A DNA stretch of 64,000 nucleotides, from positions 1,178,001-1,242,000 of the forward strand of contig CP062007.1 of the NCBI GenBank assembly GCA_022749295.1. Direction: 5' to 3'. The notes beneath the pieces were generated by a model, which worked only from the letters and a program-made list of their open reading frames with translations, had not been told where the DNA came from and did not search any database. Positions 45,449-53,087 of the stretch are shown piece by piece; the first letter of the stretch is position 1, and each line of letters begins with the position of its first letter. Position numbers and translations under genes: made by a program. The DNA is from Flavobacteriaceae bacterium GSB9. GTDB taxonomy: Bacteria > Bacteroidota > Bacteroidia > Flavobacteriales > Flavobacteriaceae.

Positions 45449-46446
45449 GGTACTATAAAACCATGTTTTCGAGCATGACTTATGGCCTGATTGGTTGTTT
45501 CTACTAAAAGCATTGGGAATTTGTTGTAACCTTCATACAGTTGCTTTACACGATTCATTTTTTTATCGTCGTTAACCGCCCTTAAATAAATAGCCAAAAT
45601 ATTTTTAGGGTAAGTTTCTGCAATTTCCAAATAAATATAAGGATCGTACTCTCCTATATCGCCAATTAATATGAACTTAAAATGCGGATAGGTTTTTAAA
45701 ATATTACTGATTTCCTTTTGTTTTTGAGGCTTTTCTGCTTTTGATTTTTTTGAAAATGGATTTGGAAAACTCCTCAGTATAATTGGGCCTTTTGGAAAAT
45801 TGTTCTTTTTTAAAAAAAACTCCAAATACCTATAAAGGTTCCAAGGGCTGTGGCTTACATAAAACACCGGATTGGCTTCTTTGCCTGTTTTTCCGCGATG
45901 GAGCAGGTTATAAAACTCTGGTGTTCCCTCTAATGCCAAGCGTCTTCCCGCCGAAGTTAAAAATGTATTAATGATAACCCGCCATTTTAAAATTGAAACC
46001 AATCCCGTATGCAAAATAGTATCATCTATATCGCTAATAATTCCAAATGAAGCTTTGGCTGACGGAATCAACATTTTACCTGGAAACCGGTTACCGGACT
46101 GAATGGTTCGACTAAGTTTTTCTTTTTTGTACGAAAAATCCAAATTCACCCAGCCTTCGTCATTTATATGACGGCTTAAATCTTCTACTTTTTCATCTAA
46201 CAAAAAATACCCCCTTCGGTCTGTTTTGGTGTAAAAAAAGGTGTCGCCGCCTACTTTAACAATAAGTTCGGTGTTTTTTATTTCATCGGTCTCAAAACGT
46301 TTCCAAACATTTATTAACAGTTTAAAAGCACCTTTTTCCTCTAAATCTATAGATTCATCCTCAAGGGCCCTTCCTCTCAAATAAAGTCGGTTTAAGGTGC
46401 CGTAGGTTTGGAAAGCAATGATTTGAAGTGGATCTTTTTTAAACAT
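45445..46446 (-). CDS. App1-type phosphatidate phosphatase domain protein
   Basis: 333 residues. N-terminal beta domain (1-125) and a C-terminal HAD-like domain of the App1/DUF2183 family with the catalytic DIDDT at 139-143, SHSPWNLYRYLEFFLKKN (in pieces) and LIGDIGEYDPYIY. The yeast relative removes phosphate from phosphatidate at the membrane. No signal peptide. Six bases after the MgtC-type gene, so likely co-transcribed with it. Confidence 0.9.
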   Translation of the reverse strand: MFKKDPLQIIAFQTYGTLNRLYLRGRALEDESIDLEEKGAFKLLINVWKRFETDEIKNTELIVKVGGDTFFYTKTDRRGYFLLDEKVEDLSRHINDEGWVNLDFSYKKEKLSRTIQSGNRFPGKMLIPSAKASFGIISDIDDTILHTGLVSILKWRVIINTFLTSAGRRLALEGTPEFYNLLHRGKTGKEANPVFYVSHSPWNLYRYLEFFLKKNNFPKGPIILRSFPNPFSKKSKAEKPQKQKEISNILKTYPHFKFILIGDIGEYDPYIYLEIAETYPKNILAIYLRAVNDDKKMNRVKQLYEGYNKFPMLLVETTNQAISHARKHGFIVP

Positions 46447-46452
46447 AATTAT

Positions 46453-47718
46453 TCACAAGTACCAGGAGTTAGGCCAAAACCATAGTATAAACAATCCCGC
46501 AACCAAAGCTATACCAAAAGAAACGGCTATCCATTTACTAAGTTCTTTATTACCTATTACCATTGCCATCCCCGCTTTGAACACTAAATTTGAAAGTGAC
46601 GCCAAAAGAATCAACTTCCAACCAACGGCTACTTGCAAACTCCCTTCTCGCATTAGCTCAGACAAAGATAAGGTAATAGCATCGACATCTGTTAAACCAC
46701 TAATAATTGAAACAATATAAAGCGCACTGTTTCCAAACTCTTCTTTAGCAAAGGCAACGGCTAAAAGTATGAAACCATATAAAAAACCAAAAATAATTGC
46801 ACTTTTTAATTGTGCCGGGTTTTTGGGTTCCGGCATTTGGGTTAACGTTTTGTCTTTGTTAATCAAATAAAACATACCCACACAAACCAAGGTTAAAACC
46901 ATGATCTCTATAATTATTGGAATCGCAATAACACTTAGTTTATCAGGCACCACCACACCCACCTCAACCAAAACCCTAACCAAAGAAACAGCGCTTGCCG
47001 TAGTAATTACAAAAGCCGCTAGTTTACTGGAAGATTTAGTTTCTGAAGCTTTTTTAGCATAACTCACAGTTGTTGCCGTGCTACTTATTAAACCACCCAG
47101 AATACCATTAGAAATTATACCAGTTTTTTTACCAACAAACTTGTATATAAAATAGCCTATTACACTAATACCAACTATTAATGTGACCATAAGCCAAATA
47201 TTTCTAGGGTTGAGTACGTTAAATGGGCCAAATGTTTTATCGGGCAGAATAGGAAGAATAACAAAGCTAATACCCACCAAAGTAAAAATAGCGACTAAAT
47301 CTTTATGACTAAGGTTTTCTATAAAGCCATGCATGCGCTCTTTAGCGTACAGTAAAATTGCAAGAACAGCACCTAACATAATACCTATTAGGTGACTACC
47401 CAACACAAGGTAAGCACCAATAGCAAACATTAGTAGTGCTGCGACTTCTGTTGTTTGTCCAACATCGGCTTCTTCATATTTTTTAAGCTTAATAATATTG
47501 GCTGAAATCAACATAGCCGTAATTGACAACCCCAAGATTGGCAAAATAAAAGGGTTATTGTATTCTACAGTTAAAAAGCCAGCAATAACACCTAAAACAG
47601 AAATTAAAGTAAATGTTCTAACTCCTGCTATTTTATCGTTTGTTTTTTGACGCTGTAATCCTACCAAAAGCCCAAGTCCAAAAGCTATTCCTAATGTTGT
47701 AAGATCATTGTAATCCAT
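46453..47718 (-). CDS. MgtC/SapB family membrane protein with DUF4010
   Basis: 421 residues with about a dozen membrane helices. The MgtC-like N-terminus (LGIAFGLGLLVGLQRQ, AGVRTFTLISVLGVIAGFL) spans 1-150; the DUF4010 half follows, with a GGLISSTATTVSYAKKA motif and SGLTDVDAITLSLSEL. Probably a transporter or membrane regulator; substrate unknown. The first gene of a pair with App1. Confidence 0.89.
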   Translation of the reverse strand: MDYNDLTTLGIAFGLGLLVGLQRQKTNDKIAGVRTFTLISVLGVIAGFLTVEYNNPFILPILGLSITAMLISANIIKLKKYEEADVGQTTEVAALLMFAIGAYLVLGSHLIGIMLGAVLAILLYAKERMHGFIENLSHKDLVAIFTLVGISFVILPILPDKTFGPFNVLNPRNIWLMVTLIVGISVIGYFIYKFVGKKTGIISNGILGGLISSTATTVSYAKKASETKSSSKLAAFVITTASAVSLVRVLVEVGVVVPDKLSVIAIPIIIEIMVLTLVCVGMFYLINKDKTLTQMPEPKNPAQLKSAIIFGFLYGFILLAVAFAKEEFGNSALYIVSIISGLTDVDAITLSLSELMREGSLQVAVGWKLILLASLSNLVFKAGMAMVIGNKELSKWIAVSFGIALVAGLFILWFWPNSWYL

Positions 47719-47879
47719 AGTAAGTTAAAGATAACAAAAAGTAAAACACAAGAGATAATGATTTTCCATTGTGTAAGACCAATTTCCTATAATAAGTGTT
47801 AAAACCTAAGAACAAGTTATGCTGAAAAACTCTAAGAATACGTAAAAAAATAGGTGTATTACCCAACAATTTGATAGCA

Positions 47880-48824
47880 CTACTTTAAAGTAAACACTAC
47901 AAACATAAACACGCCATAGCCGAGCACTAAAAAGAAACCTTTCAGCCTACTTATCTGAAAACGCTGTGGCAAAAAGACCAATGGAATTAGGATTGCAGCA
48001 AAACCGAGCATCCAAAACAAATCGTTGGTTAATATTTGTGGCTCGGTAACTGGTATAGGTTTAACTAGAGATGTTAATCCCAAAACAGAAGCTATGTTAA
48101 AAATATTTGAACCTATTAAATTACCCAACGAAATAGCCTTTTCTTGTTTGGCTGCAGCAATTACAGAAGCTGCCAATTCTGGAACACTTGTACCAACAGC
48201 TATTAATGACACCCCGATTACGGCTTCACTCACACTAAGTGATAACGCTATAGCTTTAGACCCTTCGACCAACCATTCACTTCCAAAATAGAGCGCAAAA
48301 GCACCTATTAAAAGCCATAGAATGATCTTAAAGTTTGAGACAATAGCCAATGCTTCATCTACCTCTTCTGCTACAGTATCCTTTTTTGCACTTTTAATAA
48401 GAAAAAATAAAAACCCAAATAACCCCACAAACAAAATAGCACCTTCATAAGCAGAAAGCACGTTATCATTCCACAGAAAATAATAAAGCAGCAATGAAAA
48501 AACCATCATCACAGGCCAATTTAGTTTATAAAACGATTTATCGACAGATATAGCACCCACCATGGCTGTTACACCAAGCACCAAACCTATGTTGGCAATA
48601 TTTGATCCTACAACATTATTGATTGCGATTGCTGGCGACCCCAATAACGCCGCCTGTAAGCTTACTAATAACTCGGGTGCCGAGGTAGCAAAAGACACCA
48701 CCGTCATACCAATAACCATTCTAGAGATATTAAACTTGAATGATAATGCTACCGATGAACGTACTAAAAACTCTCCTCCAATAACCAATAAAACAAATCC
48801 AAGAATAACCAGAAGCACACTCAT
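47880..48824 (-). CDS. Calcium/sodium antiporter (CaCA family)
   Basis: 314 residues with ten membrane helices. The two alpha repeats are NNVVGSNIANIGLVLGVTAM (N-terminal) and GNLIGSNIFNIASVLGLTSL (C-terminal), each with the GSN motif that binds Ca2+, and the GEF-type acid patch SAPELLVS / TSVPELAASV is present. YrbG-like exchanger for Ca2+ efflux. Single gene. Confidence 0.95.
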   Translation of the reverse strand: MSVLLVILGFVLLVIGGEFLVRSSVALSFKFNISRMVIGMTVVSFATSAPELLVSLQAALLGSPAIAINNVVGSNIANIGLVLGVTAMVGAISVDKSFYKLNWPVMMVFSLLLYYFLWNDNVLSAYEGAILFVGLFGFLFFLIKSAKKDTVAEEVDEALAIVSNFKIILWLLIGAFALYFGSEWLVEGSKAIALSLSVSEAVIGVSLIAVGTSVPELAASVIAAAKQEKAISLGNLIGSNIFNIASVLGLTSLVKPIPVTEPQILTNDLFWMLGFAAILIPLVFLPQRFQISRLKGFFLVLGYGVFMFVVFTLK

Positions 48825-49151
48825 AAAGAAATTTTTTGCGAATATAACTGAAAGAAAAAATTTAAATATGATTTATTATCTGAATTTTTCGAGTCGACAA
48901 CAAAACTTTTTAAAAATTTTCTTCATAAAAATGATGAAATCCTAAAAAACATACTTTTTTAAAATGAAAAAGTGCTTGATATAAAAAATCATCTCCAAAA
49001 ACCTCCTTTATTTATTTCATTTAATCATAAAGTTAAATTATTTTGGTTACATATTAAATGTAAAATGAATATTAAAACTATAAATTTAAAATCAATATCA
49101 TAAAAAGACTTTCACTTTAGTATTCTAAATCATAGGTTTTCAATAAAACTC
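48825..49151. other. Non-coding interval upstream of the antiporter gene
   Basis: Strongly AT-rich stretch without convincing ORFs. The minus strand has TATATTCG (about 48839-48846), one base from the TAnnTTTG box, 14 bases before the antiporter ATG. Confidence 0.45.
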
Positions 49152-49183
49152 TTGGCACTTATATATCCAAATATATATCTTCA
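49152..49183 (+). promoter_or_regulatory. Putative promoter of the 19-codon microprotein gene
   Basis: TTG at 49152-49154, 21 bases, TATCTTCA at 49176-49183 (one mismatch to TAnnTTTG). It would give a leader of about 45 bases before the ATG at 49236. Confidence 0.4.
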
Positions 49184-49235
49184 AAATATACAGGTAAAAA
49201 CAACCTCATTCACTAACTCTTTAAAACCTTAAATT

Positions 49236-49295
49236 ATGATTACGCTTGCAAAAATTTTTATTGGAATAATCCTTTTAATCATTTCTATGTTTTAA
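49236..49295 (+). CDS. 19-residue hydrophobic microprotein
   Basis: ATG to TAA at 49236-49295, encoding MITLAKIFIGIILLIISMF, a single hydrophobic helix. It has a plausible promoter upstream and a 10-pair hairpin terminator starting 11 bases after the stop, so the unit is complete. No family recognised. Coding status depends on conservation in relatives. Confidence 0.45.
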   Translation: MITLAKIFIGIILLIISMF

Positions 49296-49305
49296 CATAT
49301 ACTAA

Positions 49306-49340
49306 GTAAAACTTAGTCTAGAATAAGTTTTACTATTTTT
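49306..49340 (+). terminator. Intrinsic terminator after the 19-codon ORF
   Basis: Stem GTAAAACTTA / TAAGTTTTAC (10 pairs), 8-base loop, then TATTTTT. Its left arm can also pair as ACTAAGT / ACTTAGT (49301-49317), an alternative hairpin. Confidence 0.65.
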
Positions 49341-49341
49341 G
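49313..49341 (+). promoter_or_regulatory. Putative promoter of the 50-residue protein gene
   Basis: TTAG at 49313-49316, 17 bases, TATTTTTG at 49334-49341 (exact TAnnTTTG). The box coincides with the T-tract of the preceding terminator. Confidence 0.4.
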
Positions 49342-49424
49342 CAATAGCGAGCATTCTCCTCGTAAGGTTTTTTATTTGGCAACACCTCTCTTTTTTTGAA
49401 TACAATAACGTTTTTAAAAAGAAT

Positions 49425-49577
49425 ATGAAAAAGCAGTTTTTTAAATTTTTAGCAATGCTCAACAAGGCTATTTTACCTAGTTATTCTAAAAAAGGACTAG
49501 ATTTATCAAAAGCTAGCAAATTGCAATTGATTATTATTGGTTGGCGGTGGTATGTGACAAAAAATGCCTTAGGTTAA
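49425..49577 (+). CDS. 50-residue basic protein (flavobacterial microprotein)
   Basis: ATG at 49425, TAA at 49575-49577. The protein begins MKKQFFKFLAMLNKAILPSY and continues with a KGLDLSKASKLQL segment and a GWRWYVTKNALG end. It is very basic and has an aromatic GWRWYVT cluster. From memory, short proteins with LNKxxLPSxxxKGLDLxKAxK and GWRxYVT are common in flavobacteria and are often labelled SsrA-binding protein, although they do not look like SmpB; the true smpB is at 16425. Convergent with the esterase gene. Confidence 0.75.
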   Translation: MKKQFFKFLAMLNKAILPSYSKKGLDLSKASKLQLIIIGWRWYVTKNALG

Positions 49578-49618
49578 CTGTATTTGAATAGGAAATCATT
49601 ATAACGGATTCTATTTTC

Positions 49619-51571
49619 TTATTTAGAAATTTTATATTTTTCGTTATTAGTAATACCTTTCCAATCGTCAGTTCTAAAAGGTGGTGCTGGAAATCCTTCT
49701 ACATTGTATAAATTACAATCTCCTGCATCGTCGGCCCAGCCATAACGAACAGCTTTTGGCATATCAACTCCATTAGAATAAACAACTACTTTGTCTCCTA
49801 TAATTGCAGCCTTAGCATAACGAAACACTTTGTCTTCACCTGCAACTTCGAAACCTTTTAAATAGCCATATTTATCGGTCGTTGTCAACCCACTTCCAAT
49901 ATGGTTGAAAGATAAAATTATTTTATTCCCATTTATTTCCATGGACTGGTAAACTGGTCCGCTAAAAACATTTCCTTTGCCATACACTTTATTCAGTGCA
50001 ATAGCCGCTAGGCGTTTACCTACATCTTGCTTGTTTGTTGGGTGAATATCCTTCGGATTGCCAATGTCGGTGGTTACAGCCATTTCCGTATTGTTGATCT
50101 CTTGTAAGGTGAAATTTTGAGCTTCCCGCAATTCCGCCCATTTACTCCCCTTATTACTGTTTCCTCCAAATTCATCGTAAGTAGATAATTGCACGAAATA
50201 AAACGGAAAATTGCCTTGCTCCCATTGATTTCGCCAGTCATTTATCATCAACGGAAATGCCTTTTTATATTGCTCTGCCCTATTGACATTTGCCTCTCCT
50301 TGATACCAGATTACCCCCCGAAACGCATAAGGAATCAACGGGTTTAGCATTGCATTGTAAAGCAAAGACGGGTAACTATTTGGTGAAAGTGATGTTTTAA
50401 AATCCACAACTTGAAACTTCCAAGTTCCAGCCAAAGGAACCTCCGTGTTTCCTGTTGAAAGCTTCATATCTTCGGCATCTCCCCAAATACCTCCACCACC
50501 AGCATAATCGAATATTTTAATGGCAATAGTATTCACGCCTTCCTTTAAAATGTTTTTGTTTATATGATATTTTCGCTTTTGGTCATAGTGCTTTGTAGTT
50601 CCAACTTTTATACAATTAACATAAGTGGTGTCTTGATCATCAATTTTTGCCAATTCTAAAATCGCACTTTTATCGGCATTTTCTTTTGAAAGCGTAAACG
50701 ATTTACGCATCCATACCGTACCATCTAACTCGCCTAACTCTTGGTTTTCCCATAATTCTGGAGCGTTCATTTCTGGCCATTTTGAATCATCAAAATCAAA
50801 ATCTTTGAAACGACTTTTATTTGAACTATCCATTTTAAAACCTTGTATGCGCCCAATGCGACTAGCCATTTGATTCATTTGGTACTTTTGAAGTGAATCG
50901 ATATCAATGTTAGGCATTTTAGCTATCATGCCTTTGAACTCATCACTGCTATCAAAAGCAGATTTACTCGTCCAAGTTTCCACACAAGTACCACCCCATG
51001 ATGTATTTATAATGCCTACAGGTATTTTAAGTTTGTTGTACAATTGTTTTGCAAAAAAGTAACCCACTGCCGTAAATTCGCCCACGTTATTTCTACTACA
51101 AGCTTTCCAATCACCACCTTTTAATCTTTCTTTTGGTTTCCCTGCCATATCTTTTTCGACCAAAAAATGGCGGATTTCGGGATAATCACTATCCTGTAAT
51201 TCGTCATCAAAATAATCCGCTTTACTTACGGGCCATTCCATATTGGATTGACCACTGCAAATCCAAACTTCACCAACTAAAACATCCTTTATAACAATTC
51301 TATTTTGGCCTTTAATAGTCATTTCAAATGGGCCTCCAGCATCTTTAGTTTTTAAAACCACTTTCCATTTTCCGGTGTTGTCTGCTTTAGCTTTTAGGTT
51401 TTCCCCCATAAAAGACACTGTAACCATCTCATTAGGCTTAGCCCAACCCCAAACAGGAATTGGCTTATTTCGTTGCAGCACCATACCATCTGAAAATAGT
51501 TTTGGCATTTCTACCTGTGCATTTAAAGCTAGGCTCAACCATAAAAACAGAAGTATTAAAATAGTTCTCAT
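49619..51571 (-). CDS. Sialate O-acetylesterase-type (SASA) carbohydrate esterase
   Basis: 650 residues from the ATG at 51569-51571 (signal peptide MRTILILLFLWLSLALNA, cut before QVEMPKL). The SGNH-like catalytic Ser109 lies in CSGQSNMEW, with the Asp/His pair expected in DIHPTNKQDVGKR. A beta-sandwich insertion lies between about 250 and 400 and may bind glycan. In this locus it probably removes O-acetyl groups from hemicellulose side chains rather than from sialic acid. Last gene of the polysaccharide operon; four bases after the GH29 stop. Confidence 0.92.
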   Translation of the reverse strand: MRTILILLFLWLSLALNAQVEMPKLFSDGMVLQRNKPIPVWGWAKPNEMVTVSFMGENLKAKADNTGKWKVVLKTKDAGGPFEMTIKGQNRIVIKDVLVGEVWICSGQSNMEWPVSKADYFDDELQDSDYPEIRHFLVEKDMAGKPKERLKGGDWKACSRNNVGEFTAVGYFFAKQLYNKLKIPVGIINTSWGGTCVETWTSKSAFDSSDEFKGMIAKMPNIDIDSLQKYQMNQMASRIGRIQGFKMDSSNKSRFKDFDFDDSKWPEMNAPELWENQELGELDGTVWMRKSFTLSKENADKSAILELAKIDDQDTTYVNCIKVGTTKHYDQKRKYHINKNILKEGVNTIAIKIFDYAGGGGIWGDAEDMKLSTGNTEVPLAGTWKFQVVDFKTSLSPNSYPSLLYNAMLNPLIPYAFRGVIWYQGEANVNRAEQYKKAFPLMINDWRNQWEQGNFPFYFVQLSTYDEFGGNSNKGSKWAELREAQNFTLQEINNTEMAVTTDIGNPKDIHPTNKQDVGKRLAAIALNKVYGKGNVFSGPVYQSMEINGNKIILSFNHIGSGLTTTDKYGYLKGFEVAGEDKVFRYAKAAIIGDKVVVYSNGVDMPKAVRYGWADDAGDCNLYNVEGFPAPPFRTDDWKGITNNEKYKISK

Positions 51572-51575
51572 AAAT

Positions 51576-53081
51576 TTAATTGGTTTCAATTTTAATGACA
51601 AATGCTTTCTTATCAATTTCTTTAGCTGGAGTTATAAATTTCAAGCCTGCTTTGGTCTGGCTAAATTCGATATTTCCATTATAGCCCAAAATTGAAAGAT
51701 TTTTAATATCTGGCATGTCTTCACCCAAGACTTCCTCTGTAAAAGAGTTTAAAATAATTTCCACTTCATTTCCAGGCCAGCCTAAAACGGTGGCATAAAT
51801 AACAGCGCCTTTTTTGGTATAACGTACATCTTGTGGGGTATAAGTTATTTTATCTAAAAACATTCCCGATTTTTCTTGTTTGGTTGGGCCTTCACCAAAT
51901 ACTGCCCACGGACGCGATCCATAAATGGCTTCGCCGTTAACGTTTAGCCACTCGCCTACTTCAAGTAAAATATCCTGTTGGTCTTGCGGTATTATGCCAT
52001 TAGCTTTAGGAGAAACATTAAGCATCAAAGCCCCATTTTTACTCACCACATCAACTAGAACATGAATAATTTCTGCTGGAGTCTTTAAGCCTAAATTTTT
52101 GGTATAGCTCCAGCTTCCAACCGAGACAGTTTCGTCTGTAAGCCAAAATTCCTCTGTAATTCTATTCATTCTGCCCTTTTCAAAATCTTCTAAACTAACA
52201 GATTTTGGAAACTCACCCTCTTTATGGGTGAACACCACTTCTTTATTTTTAGCTAAGGCATCATTAAAAAAGTAGGCCGCAAATACTTTTCGATATGACT
52301 CAGGAATTTTTTGGGTTTGGCTATCAAAATAAATTAAATCTGGACTATAATTATCAATCACCTCCTTTAGTTGGCCTAACCAATCTTTACTGAATTTTTC
52401 TTTAGAAATGTTACCATACATTTTTGCTAATTTTGGATCTTCAGAAGACGTCGCCATTTTGGGATTATACGGAAAATATGAAGTATCATTTAACCATTTC
52501 TTGGGTTGCTCTTTAAATATTTGATGGTTTCTGGCTATATGAAATGAAGCCACCAATTTCATATTTCTTTTGTGGATAGCTTTGGCTAGTTCACCATAAA
52601 CATCGCGTTTTGGCCCCATATCAAGGGCGTTCCAAGGATTTATTTTACTGCCCCAATTGGACCAACCATCGTGATGTTCGGCCACCAAACCCGCAAACTT
52701 AGCTCCCGATTTTTCAAATAAACCTGCCCATTCATCCGCATTAAAATGCTCAGCTTTAAACATAGGCACAAAATCGTGATATCCAAACTCTGAAGGATTA
52801 CCATAGGTTTCAACATGATGCCTATGTTCACCACTCCCTTCAATATGCATATTTCGGGCATACCAATCGTTGGCAAATGCGGGTACCGACATCACGCCCC
52901 AATGGGCGTAAATTCCGAATTTAGCATCTTTAAACCACTCTGCTGCTTCATCATGTTTTTCAAGAGACTCCCAAGTGGCTTCATATTTCGGAATAACTTT
53001 TTCAGGTTGCTTTTCTTTTGGTTTCTTGCAACCCACCGAAGCCAATAACATAAAGCTTAGCAAGTATATTGTTTTTTTCAT
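51576..53081 (-). CDS. Alpha-L-fucosidase, GH29 lipoprotein
   Basis: 501 residues, lipoprotein signal with Cys18 (ASVGCKKPKE). GH29 markers are WFKDAKFGIYAHWGVMSVPAF, KFAGLVAEHHDGWSNW, and the nucleophile Asp253 in DLIYFDSQ. Cleaves terminal alpha-linked L-fucose with retention. The acid residue is not fixed in this family and cannot be read. Located 6 bases after the GH42 stop; in the context of xyloglucan it would take off the outermost fucose. Confidence 0.93.
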   Translation of the reverse strand: MKKTIYLLSFMLLASVGCKKPKEKQPEKVIPKYEATWESLEKHDEAAEWFKDAKFGIYAHWGVMSVPAFANDWYARNMHIEGSGEHRHHVETYGNPSEFGYHDFVPMFKAEHFNADEWAGLFEKSGAKFAGLVAEHHDGWSNWGSKINPWNALDMGPKRDVYGELAKAIHKRNMKLVASFHIARNHQIFKEQPKKWLNDTSYFPYNPKMATSSEDPKLAKMYGNISKEKFSKDWLGQLKEVIDNYSPDLIYFDSQTQKIPESYRKVFAAYFFNDALAKNKEVVFTHKEGEFPKSVSLEDFEKGRMNRITEEFWLTDETVSVGSWSYTKNLGLKTPAEIIHVLVDVVSKNGALMLNVSPKANGIIPQDQQDILLEVGEWLNVNGEAIYGSRPWAVFGEGPTKQEKSGMFLDKITYTPQDVRYTKKGAVIYATVLGWPGNEVEIILNSFTEEVLGEDMPDIKNLSILGYNGNIEFSQTKAGLKFITPAKEIDKKAFVIKIETN

Positions 53082-53087
53082 GAGTTT

